This document shows positions 1-6,826 of a DNA stretch of 33,665 nucleotides, one piece after another. The stretch covers positions 1 through 33,665 of the forward strand of contig JBHGBB010000016.1 of NCBI GenBank assembly GCA_041946755.1, in the 5' to 3' direction. The position numbers and the translations under genes were made by a program. Each line of letters opens with the position of its first letter. Position 1 is the stretch's first letter. Origin of the DNA: JBHGBB01 sp041946755 (GTDB taxonomy: Bacteria; UBP4; UBA4092; JAOAEQ01). The notes under the pieces were generated by a model. It searched no databases and was not told the DNA's origin. It worked only from the letters and a program-made list of their open reading frames with translations.

Positions 1-1
1 A

Positions 2-493
2 AACGTGCCGCAGCAGATACTCGAAACCGCAGTCGATGTTTTCTTCTCACCGGAATTAGGACTCTATCCGATAGTACCGCAAGTGCCGGAAGTATTAACC
101 GAACTTAAAACTCGCGGATATAAACTGGCCGTGGTATCCAACGCTACTTCCGGGCGACTGATTCGACAAGCTATGGCGATGCGCGATTTAACCCGATATT
201 TCGAAACCATAATCGTTTCTGCTGAGGTTGGATACCGGAAACCGCATCCGAAAATATTCCAACTGGCGATGGACTTCCTGAACGTTACCCCGGAACAAAC
301 GGTTATGGTTGGAGATTTACTGGAATTCGATGTTATCGGTGCCAATAATCTGGGTATAAAATCCATTCTAGCAAAATATGTTCTCTCGAAGGAGGATTAT
401 AATCCGCCTAAGGCGGATATCATCCCGGATGCAATTGTAACCTCATTCCCGGAGATATTAAAGTATATTGAGCAATTTAATAAGACCAGTTAA
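2..493 (+). CDS. HAD-family hydrolase, C-terminal part (5' end outside window)
   Basis: Haloacid-dehalogenase-superfamily phosphohydrolase, probably a small-molecule phosphatase; the substrate cannot be told. Visible are HAD motif II (VVSNAT), the motif III lysine (YRKPHPKIF) and the motif IV acidic pair (VMVGDLLEFDV). The motif I nucleophile DxDxT is not in the window. The frame is open to the left edge, so the GTG at 5 is not a convincing start and the gene must begin upstream. The stop codon lies within the AT-rich inverted repeat that follows. A palindromic 15-mer at 403-417 sits inside the coding sequence. A second, complete HAD protein lies at 3796-4464, but the two are not adjacent. 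Confidence 0.85.
   Translation, partial: NVPQQILETAVDVFFSPELGLYPIVPQVPEVLTELKTRGYKLAVVSNATSGRLIRQAMAMRDLTRYFETIIVSAEVGYRKPHPKIFQLAMDFLNVTPEQTVMVGDLLEFDVIGANNLGIKSILAKYVLSKEDYNPPKADIIPDAIVTSFPEILKYIEQFNKTS
403..417. repeat. Palindromic 15-mer TCCGCCTAAGGCGGA inside the HAD gene
   Basis: Near-perfect palindrome read in frame as part of N-P-P-K-A-D-I. Its exact reverse complement occurs in the intergenic hairpin at 11664-11678. An intragenic copy of an intergenic repeat is possible, but a 15-mer with a conserved peptide reading could also arise by chance. Confidence 0.45.
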
Positions 494-592
494 ATAAGTG
501 CATAAGTTAAATGAGTTACATAAGAAAAAACCATAATTGCGCGAGAAATCGTTTACTTATTTAACTTATTTAGCCCATTTAACTTATTTAAC
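489..592. repeat. AT-rich inverted repeat made of TTAAATAAG-like units
   Basis: The left arm (489-524) carries repeated GTTAAATAAG/AAGTTAAATGAG units. The right arm (556-592) carries their reverse complements (CTTATTTAAC, CCATTTAACTTATTTAAC). The loop is about 31 nt. The arms are imperfect because each is itself a degenerate short tandem repeat. The element includes the stop codon of the first gene. It may form an RNA hairpin between the two genes, but it has no clean terminator T-tract. Confidence 0.6.
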
Positions 593-622
593 TCTAACTT
601 CATTTTTTAGGAGGAATATGAT

Positions 623-1402
623 ATGGTCGAAACGATTTTTTCTATCGCAGCTATGAGTTGTTTGATGATGGGTTCGGTAACTACTACCAAACAGAATCCG
701 AATTATACTTATCTTGATAGTGGAATTATCCGGGGAGCGCAAGATAAAAAACTGATTGCATTAGAATTTACCGGCGGCTATTTCGCTGAAGGCGGTCAGG
801 TGATTCTAGACGAACTTCAAAAACATCAGGCGAAAGCTTCCTTCTATTTTATCGGGGATTTCTTCCGTATCCCGGAATATAAACCGATTATCGACCGGAT
901 TGTTAAAGAAGGGCATTATCTCGGGCCGCATTCCGATAAACATCCGTTGTATTGCCCGTGGGAAGGACCGAAAAAGACTTTGGTGACTAAAGAATTCTTT
1001 ATGCAGGATTTGGAAAATAACCTGAAAGAGATCGAGAAATTCGGGGTTAAGCGGTCGCAGGTTAAGTTCTGGATTCCGCCATATGAATGGTACAACCAGG
1101 AGATAGTCGATTGGAGTATAGAAAAAGGAATAACTCTGGTCAATTTCAGCCCGGGAACGCGGTCGACCGCGGATTATACCGAAGATAGTGCGAAAAATTT
1201 TGTATCTTCACAGGCTATCTATGATAGTATTATCAAAAAAGAACAAGAAGACCCGAATGGATTGAATGGGTTCCTCCTACTGATGCATATCGGTGCCGGC
1301 CCGAAACGAACCGATAAAATGTACCTTCGGTTAGGCGAGTTGTTAACCTATCTGGAAAAGAAAGGGTATCGGTTTGTCCGCATTGATGAACTGCTGAAAT
1401 AG
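623..1402 (+). CDS. Polysaccharide-deacetylase-like protein with atypical motif 1
   Basis: NodB-homology (carbohydrate esterase 4-like) protein of 259 aa. The fold is recognised from A-L-E-F-T-G-G at about residues 46-52, the K-A-S-F-Y-F-I-G-D strand (71-79), and the metal-binding motif HSDKH with H103 and H107. The usual motif 1 TFDDG, which carries the catalytic base and a metal-ligand aspartate, reads FTGGYFAEGG here, so both aspartates are missing. Related sequences with an F-T-G motif exist in the family, so this may be a subfamily with a shifted catalytic acid rather than a dead enzyme. The N-terminus is hydrophobic (residues 5-17), suggesting export or anchoring. The ATG at 623 is supported by AGGAGG at 609-614, 8 nt upstream. 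An SGNH hydrolase follows on the same strand. Confidence 0.8.
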   Translation: MVETIFSIAAMSCLMMGSVTTTKQNPNYTYLDSGIIRGAQDKKLIALEFTGGYFAEGGQVILDELQKHQAKASFYFIGDFFRIPEYKPIIDRIVKEGHYLGPHSDKHPLYCPWEGPKKTLVTKEFFMQDLENNLKEIEKFGVKRSQVKFWIPPYEWYNQEIVDWSIEKGITLVNFSPGTRSTADYTEDSAKNFVSSQAIYDSIIKKEQEDPNGLNGFLLLMHIGAGPKRTDKMYLRLGELLTYLEKKGYRFVRIDELLK

Positions 1403-1457
1403 AAGATTCATTGCAAATTTAGCAGTTTAAATTTAGCATTTCAAATTTAATAACATT

Positions 1458-2573
1458 ATGCAAAATCCTAGAAGCCGAAAAACCAAACTTTATTGTTTTA
1501 TTATTGTTTTATTATTGGGGTATAGCGTGAGTGGGTATAGCGCCAATCTAGTGCCACAAAAAGATTGGCGGTATCTCCCGGAAACGGTTATCGCTAGTAA
1601 TGGAGCACTCAATACAGCACCGCTTTTTTCAGGAAAAGATATTTCTTGGACTATCGATTCCGGTGAATCTTGGTTAGCAATCCAACTCCCAGCAACCAAA
1701 AAACCAACCCGGATTTTATGGACCTTTGGTGGATTTATTAAACGATCTCCGGAAGAGGTTAGCTTGGAATGTTCGGCGGACTCGAATACCGGGGTTGATG
1801 GTACCTGGCTGGAAGTAGACCAGAAAACCTGCCAATGGCCGTTAGAACAAGTGGTAATAAGCTCCAAATCGGTACCATTCTGGTATCGGCTAAAATTGCA
1901 TAGTTCTCGTTCCCGGAACATAACCGATATCGGATTATATCGGCTTGATGGTAAACTGCGGAAAGATTATTGGCTGATTATCGGCGCTAGCATTCAGGCG
2001 CAGAGTATCAGAAACAGCGTTTTTAAGCAAATGGTTAAAGACCGGTATCCGGGTTATGACCCGATAGTATTCAATTTGGCAGTTAGCGGATGGCGGAGTA
2101 ACCATCTCCGAAAAGCGCTTCCGGAATTCCTGCGGTCCCATCCTGATGCCAGTTATGTCGGCATCCATATTGGGGGAAATAATGTTACCCAATATCGGCC
2201 TTACCCAGGAGGAGCGAAACAACTTGAAGATGATTTGGTGGCGATTATTAAAATGATTAATCAGTCCGGTAAAATCCCGATTTTATCCCGGTTATCATAT
2301 CGAGCATATAAAACCGATCCGGCAGTGCCACCGGAAGAAAATGGTTCCGGTCCGTATGTAACCAAGATCTATGACCCGCTAATTCAAAAGTATTGTCCCT
2401 TGTTTTTCAACCGTACTACTGGCAAGGGATTGGTTAATAGCTACGATTGGTTTAAAGAGCATCAAGACGAACTCCGCGCTGATGGCATCCATGTGACCAA
2501 ACAAGGCGAAGAATCCTGGAATCGGTTATGGGTAGAGGGAGCCGGTAAGGTTATTTATTCCGTAAAAAACTGA
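1458..2573 (+). CDS. Exported SGNH/GDSL-family hydrolase
   Basis: Secreted or periplasmic esterase-like protein of 371 aa. An N-terminal signal peptide is clear: basic start, hydrophobic stretch YCFIIVLLLGY, small residues near 25-29. Residues about 30-165 look like a beta-rich accessory domain. The SGNH core starts at YWLIIGASIQ, with the presumed nucleophile S178 in a GAS context instead of GDS. Block II is FNLAVSGWRSN, block III is HIGGNN (N241/N242), and block V is DGIH with D342 and H345, completing the Ser-His-Asp set. A polysaccharide or acylated glycan is a reasonable substrate given the deacetylase-like gene upstream, but that is inference. No Shine-Dalgarno is evident before the ATG. 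Confidence 0.8.
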   Translation: MQNPRSRKTKLYCFIIVLLLGYSVSGYSANLVPQKDWRYLPETVIASNGALNTAPLFSGKDISWTIDSGESWLAIQLPATKKPTRILWTFGGFIKRSPEEVSLECSADSNTGVDGTWLEVDQKTCQWPLEQVVISSKSVPFWYRLKLHSSRSRNITDIGLYRLDGKLRKDYWLIIGASIQAQSIRNSVFKQMVKDRYPGYDPIVFNLAVSGWRSNHLRKALPEFLRSHPDASYVGIHIGGNNVTQYRPYPGGAKQLEDDLVAIIKMINQSGKIPILSRLSYRAYKTDPAVPPEENGSGPYVTKIYDPLIQKYCPLFFNRTTGKGLVNSYDWFKEHQDELRADGIHVTKQGEESWNRLWVEGAGKVIYSVKN

Positions 2574-2594
2574 TTCGGCTATCGGAAGTTATTC

Positions 2595-2647
2595 GGAATT
2601 TGAATTTTGGGATTTATTTGGGATTTGGAATTTGGAATTTGGAATTT
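2595..2647. repeat. GGAATTT/GGGATTT tandem-like repeat overlapping a gene 3' end
   Basis: Short degenerate units GGAATTT, GAATTTT, GGGATTT and TTGGAATTT are repeated for about 50 bp. The repeat covers the last codons and stop of the radical SAM gene on the opposite strand, so that protein's tail (K-F-Q-I-P-N-P-K) is repeat-encoded. Confidence 0.65.
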
Positions 2648-3645
2648 ACCCAACAGTGGGGGTCTGCTGCCAGATAATCCCCGGTTAACGCATAGGTCAT
2701 CGCCCGGCATCCGAAACAATCCAAGATTGCGCAGGACCCGCAGTTCCCTTTAAGTTTCTTTTTACTCCTAATATTTTCCAACACTTCCGATTGCTGCCAT
2801 AAATCATCCAGCGGTGTCTCCAGCAGATTTCCAATCGGAATATTCAATCTCCGGCATGGAAGAACCGTTCCATCCGGTAGAATCGCCATCCCATCTCTAC
2901 CGACAATACATTCTGCACCATATAAACTCGGCCGGATAGCTCCTTTCTCAAATTCCAATCGGAGCGCCCGATATTTAATCATTTCTTCCGGCAGATATTC
3001 CAAATCGATTTGATTGAATATCGCGCGATATAACGATTCCAAATCTTCACCGGAAACAGCTTCGGCAGCTAACGGCTTACTTTGCCCCAAAGGAATGAAC
3101 CGTTCGAGGATAACGCTATCGATATGATACCGGCGGGCAAATGCAATTGCGGATTTCGCATCGGCGATATTCTGTTTTAATAAAGTATACATTACTATTA
3201 TTGGTATCCCTTGCTGCTGCGCTAACTGAATATTACCGATAGTTTTAAAAAAGGTCCCTTTCCCGCGAATCAAATCATTGATTGCAGAAGTGAATCCATC
3301 AAGTGAAATAAGGAGTTTATCAAGTTTATAATAATTGGATAATAAATAGATATATCGGTTGATTATCGTGCCATTGGTGATAATACTTAGCGAGTTTACC
3401 TGCGGTGCCTCATTCAGATACTCTAATAATCGCCATAATTCCTCTTTTAGCAATGGTTCGCCACCGGTTAAGGCGATGGTAAGTTTGGCGTTCCATTTAT
3501 CCATGGTCGCAAACAGATTATCGCAGATTCGTTTCAATCGATCCCAATCCAGCTCTTTATCCCTTAGAAACTGGTCTTGATAGCAATGCAGACATCGTAA
3601 ATTACAGCGGTCGGTAAGATGCCATTGAATATGGAAATCGGTCAT
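2614..3645 (-). CDS. Radical SAM protein with SPASM-like C-terminal cysteine domain
   Basis: 343-aa radical SAM enzyme. The [4Fe-4S] cluster motif CxxxCxxC is C14-N-L-R-C18-L-H-C21, followed by the GGEP-type SAM-binding loop (LTGGEPLL). The C-terminal third has the cysteine pattern of SPASM/twitch auxiliary-cluster domains: C-I-V-G-R-D-G, D-G-T-V-L-P-C-R-R-L, C-G-S-C, D-C-F-G-C-R and a final H-C-W. Such proteins typically modify peptides or act in cofactor or heme-like pathways. No precursor-peptide gene is visible next to it, so the substrate is unknown. It is divergent from the HAD gene to the right and convergent with the SGNH gene to the left. Its last eight residues come from a short repeat and are probably not functional. 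Confidence 0.85.
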   Translation of the reverse strand: MTDFHIQWHLTDRCNLRCLHCYQDQFLRDKELDWDRLKRICDNLFATMDKWNAKLTIALTGGEPLLKEELWRLLEYLNEAPQVNSLSIITNGTIINRYIYLLSNYYKLDKLLISLDGFTSAINDLIRGKGTFFKTIGNIQLAQQQGIPIIVMYTLLKQNIADAKSAIAFARRYHIDSVILERFIPLGQSKPLAAEAVSGEDLESLYRAIFNQIDLEYLPEEMIKYRALRLEFEKGAIRPSLYGAECIVGRDGMAILPDGTVLPCRRLNIPIGNLLETPLDDLWQQSEVLENIRSKKKLKGNCGSCAILDCFGCRAMTYALTGDYLAADPHCWVNSKFQIPNPK

Positions 3646-3795
3646 AACTTTAACTGTGGTTTACTCAGATTTGCTCTGATAGCACTCTCTTTTAATTTTA
3701 TGTAATAACGACACTGATTCGCAAGCATGCATTTCTCGGTATATGATAAAATTATCGGTATCATTCCATCGATTCGCGATAATTTAATTTCTTTT

Positions 3796-4464
3796 ATGGA
3801 TATCCAAGGGATTATCTTTGATTTATTCGATACTTTAATTTATATCGAGCCGAGTATCCTCGATTCCGAACTGGATAAAATGGCAGCGATTGCCGGGGTT
3901 TCACCGGAAACATTTCGGAATAACTGGGCTCCGAAATCGGCAGTTCATCGGCAGAAATATTTTAAAGGGCAGCTCGATTCTCCGGCATATTTCACTGCAG
4001 TACTTACCAATATGGGAAAAGAAGCAAGTCCGGCGATAGTCAATAATATCTCTCAAATCCGGTTGGCGATGCGGGAACAGGTCCGCCTTTTCGATGATAC
4101 CATACCGGTATTAGAACAGCTGAAATCTGAAGGATATACTTTAGGAATGATTAGTAATTTGGGTAATTTATGGGGCCGGTTTATCGAGCGGTTGCCGATA
4201 ACCGATTATTTTCAGGTTATCACTTTATCTTATGAAATCGGGCTCGCGAAACCGGAACCGGAAATATATCTGACTACCGCGAAACAGATGGGATTTACAC
4301 CGGAACAATGCGCGTTTATCGACGATCAGCCGGATTATGTTCTTGCAGCAGAAGAAGTTGGAATGACCGGATTCTGGCTGAACCGAATTGGGAAAGATAA
4401 TGGACATCCCCATCGACAAGTGGCATCATTGGAAGAGATTATTGCTCACCTTCGTTTGCCATAA
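3796..4464 (+). CDS. HAD-family hydrolase
   Basis: Complete haloacid-dehalogenase-type phosphohydrolase, about 222 aa from the preferred start. All four motifs are visible: motif I IIFDLFDTL with the nucleophile and acid aspartates, motif II LGMISNLGN, motif III lysine in LAKPEPEIY, and motif IV CAFIDDQPDY. The segment between motifs I and II is a helical cap of the C1 type. The frame is open further upstream to an ATG at 3727, which would add 23 residues (M-H-F-S-V-Y...). Family members normally start a few residues before motif I, so 3796 is preferred. Neither start has a recognisable Shine-Dalgarno, so the choice is uncertain. Substrate unknown. Confidence 0.85.
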   Translation: MDIQGIIFDLFDTLIYIEPSILDSELDKMAAIAGVSPETFRNNWAPKSAVHRQKYFKGQLDSPAYFTAVLTNMGKEASPAIVNNISQIRLAMREQVRLFDDTIPVLEQLKSEGYTLGMISNLGNLWGRFIERLPITDYFQVITLSYEIGLAKPEPEIYLTTAKQMGFTPEQCAFIDDQPDYVLAAEEVGMTGFWLNRIGKDNGHPHRQVASLEEIIAHLRLP

Positions 4465-4501
4465 GCGTTGTTATCTTACCTACATTTAAAATTTTGCTAC
4501 T

Positions 4502-5722
4502 CTATTTGCTTTTTAACGCTTGCCAAGTCGATTTCAGGTTCTGACGAAACGCTTGGTTCTGTTTAACCATCCAGATGAGACCGAGCAGAATATAAATCCC
4601 GCAATAGAGATAGCGAACATGCATTGAAGGAATCAGCAATTGCGATATGAATAAGAATAAGAGCAGAATCGCTTCCCAGAGAGATATCTTTAAATTGGTA
4701 ATGACCGCTAACGCAAAAAAAGATTGCGCGGCGGTTAAGAGCACTTCTTCTCGCGGGCGAGGGTCTAAATGAATATACGTTCCCGATTTACTCGATAGGG
4801 TAAACGCTATTGGTAACGAAGCGATTAATAAAGTCCATTGATTGATTTTGGATGAAACCACTGCAGTCATTGCCGAGGAACTGAATCCGCGCAATGCGAA
4901 ATAGGCGATAACGATTAATTCCGGGGATTCCGACGCAATCGGCGCGATCCATTGAATCAGGAGAAATTCGCTGATTCCGAACGTGTTACCTACGGTAATC
5001 AAGCTTTCGGTAAACGGTTCGGTCGCAATAAGGATAATAAATGCCGCATACATAAACAACCCGAGTTCTACCAATCGCCGCCATAGTTTGGGTAATTTTG
5101 CCAGGAGTTCTACCGGTCCTTCCGGTTCCGGTTCATGATGCTGGGATTTAAATGCCATCCAAAGATATCCGAGATAAATCAAAATTAAGATACCTGAATC
5201 CCAGAGAGAAATCCGGCTTTTTATCGGAAGAATAAAACAATAAACGGTTGCCATCGCCAGGAAAACAAATTCGATATATAAATCTTTTTCTAATGTAACC
5301 GCATACCGCATTGGATTTACGGTCTGCTTTTTCCGCGATGCCCACCAACTGAAAATGACGACAAGCGACCATCCAATTCCGATTAATAGCCGGTTAGCCC
5401 CGGTCATATTTGCTGAAACATAGGAAATATAACTGGGATTTTTACCAGCTTCCCAAGCTAAATAGATATCCACCGCATATTCCGGGAGCATGGCAATCAG
5501 GGCTAATCCGGCTAAAGCAAATGAGCGGGGGACGTCGAATTGGGCGAGTTCTGCTGCCCAGGAAATAAGAAATGCAGCGCCAACGATAGCGATTCCGGTT
5601 AACAGCATTTCTGCTATCGGGGTTAACGATATTCCTGAAAACCGGACAATTACCCAAGGGAATGTTATCAGGATAACGGCAAAAATGAGTAAGAGATATA
5701 ATCGGGTTTTGGTTTTAGTCAC
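4502..5722 (-). CDS. Sodium/calcium-exchanger-family membrane protein
   Basis: 406-aa polytopic inner-membrane protein of the cation/Ca2+ antiporter (NCX/CaCA) superfamily. Two inverted alpha-repeat-like halves are recognisable. The first, roughly residues 35-115, contains S-W-A-A-E-L-A and A-M-L-P-E-Y-A-V-D, then N-M-T-G-A-N-R-L-L-I-G. The second, roughly 240-310, contains A-P-I-A-S-E-S-P-E-L-I-V and S-S-K-I-N-Q-W-T-L-L. A hydrophilic loop joins the halves (about 185-215, rich in Glu and Pro). About ten membrane segments are expected. The start is GTG; TAGGAA lies about 12 nt upstream. The transported ion cannot be assigned from sequence. It is divergent from the methyltransferase gene and convergent with the HAD gene. 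Confidence 0.85.
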   Translation of the reverse strand: MTKTKTRLYLLLIFAVILITFPWVIVRFSGISLTPIAEMLLTGIAIVGAAFLISWAAELAQFDVPRSFALAGLALIAMLPEYAVDIYLAWEAGKNPSYISYVSANMTGANRLLIGIGWSLVVIFSWWASRKKQTVNPMRYAVTLEKDLYIEFVFLAMATVYCFILPIKSRISLWDSGILILIYLGYLWMAFKSQHHEPEPEGPVELLAKLPKLWRRLVELGLFMYAAFIILIATEPFTESLITVGNTFGISEFLLIQWIAPIASESPELIVIAYFALRGFSSSAMTAVVSSKINQWTLLIASLPIAFTLSSKSGTYIHLDPRPREEVLLTAAQSFFALAVITNLKISLWEAILLLFLFISQLLIPSMHVRYLYCGIYILLGLIWMVKQNQAFRQNLKSTWQALKSK

Positions 5723-5953
5723 TATTTTATTGATTCCTATTCGAGATATAATGGAGTTAAGAATAAGAGCTTTGAGTAAGAGGAGACAAAAAGCTTCCGC
5801 TATTCTCTTTCCTCTATCTCTAAACTATTTTGGGATTGATTATATCGGAAAACGAGCATGTTGAGCAAAAGAAGAAATAATACAATTTAGCGTTAAGGTT
5901 TAAATGTATTTAATTCTCAATTTTCAATTCTTAATTCTTAACTGTTTTTAACT

Positions 5954-6700
5954 ATGGACACTTACGCGGGGTATGCCCCATATTACGATACCTTACTATT
6001 CGACGAATTCAGCCAGCATTGTGTCGATTATCTAGCAGACCTGTTGTCTCAGCAGCATTTTCGAGGTAAAGCTATACTCGATTTAGCCTGCGGTACCGGT
6101 ACCGCAGCGATATTATTAGCAAAACTTGGATATCAGGTTACCGGAATCGACATCTCCCCGGCGATGATTGGAATCGCCAAGAAAAAAGCGAAATCAGCGG
6201 GATTCCCGATTCGGTTTTTCCGGCAGGATATGCGGAACCTGAAACTTCGATATCAGGTAGATCTGGTAACCTGTTTTTTCGATGCCATGAATCATATTTA
6301 TACCTATCCGGAGTTTGCAAACGTATGCAAAAATGTGGGAAAGGTATTACTCCCGGCAGGCCTATTTATTTTCGACTTGAATACTGACTATGGTTTAAAA
6401 TATCATTGGACAGATAAACAGACTGAAGTTCGGATTGATAATCTCTATAGCGTTTTTAAATCGAGTTATTCTGCTAGGAAACATGTAGCGGTAGTTAATG
6501 CTACTTTACAGATTACAAAGGGAACGAAAACGAAAACAATTTCCAGCCGGTTTATGAACCGGGCGTATACCCATGACCAGGTGAACCGGGCATTGAATCA
6601 TGCAGGATTGGAATTAGTTGCTGCATTCGACTGTTTTACTTTCAACCGACCTACCAAAACCACTGCTCGGATAATGTATCTGGCACGAAAAGCCACTTAA
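5954..6700 (+). CDS. Class I SAM-dependent methyltransferase
   Basis: 248-aa Rossmann-fold methyltransferase. Motif I is ILDLACGTGTAAILL (about residues 40-54), the acidic strand-2 end is V-T-G-I-D-I-S, followed by F-R-Q-D-M-R and the D-L-V-T-C-F-F-D-A-M-N-H-I strand-4 region. The N-terminus, Y-A-P-Y-Y-D-T-L, is typical of small-molecule methyltransferases of the UbiE/YcgJ kind. The acceptor is unknown. There is no clear ribosome-binding site; the upstream sequence is an AT-rich run of CAATTCTTAATT-like units. A perfect 27-nt palindrome lies 27 nt past the stop and may be its transcription end. Confidence 0.88.
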   Translation: MDTYAGYAPYYDTLLFDEFSQHCVDYLADLLSQQHFRGKAILDLACGTGTAAILLAKLGYQVTGIDISPAMIGIAKKKAKSAGFPIRFFRQDMRNLKLRYQVDLVTCFFDAMNHIYTYPEFANVCKNVGKVLLPAGLFIFDLNTDYGLKYHWTDKQTEVRIDNLYSVFKSSYSARKHVAVVNATLQITKGTKTKTISSRFMNRAYTHDQVNRALNHAGLELVAAFDCFTFNRPTKTTARIMYLARKAT

Positions 6701-6727
6701 ATATAATTCACCGTTTTACCAGCCAAA

Positions 6728-6754
6728 GATGAACGAGATATTATCTCGTTCATC
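6728..6754. repeat. Perfect 27-nt palindrome between convergent genes, possible bidirectional terminator
   Basis: The left arm GATGAACGAGATA (6728-6740) is exactly complementary to 6742-6754, around a single central T. It lies between the 3' ends of the methyltransferase (plus) and the TPR/propeller gene (minus), where a bidirectional transcript end would sit. No T-run follows on either side, so it is not a textbook Rho-independent terminator. Two palindromes of the same 13-1-13 layout occur at 19530 and 19640. Confidence 0.6.
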
Positions 6755-6826
6755 CCAACCCTGGGCTCAAACACAAAACGGAAATTGAATAATGGGCTCT
6801 GATTGTAGGAAAATAAAATATACCTA

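Noticed and set aside
489..592. CRISPR array
   Set aside because: Units are short, degenerate and AT-rich, without regular spacers, and no cas gene is present.
5490..5864. Plus-strand open frame overlapping the 5' end of the exchanger gene
   Set aside because: Mostly antisense to conserved transmembrane segments, composition unlike a real protein and no homology recognised.
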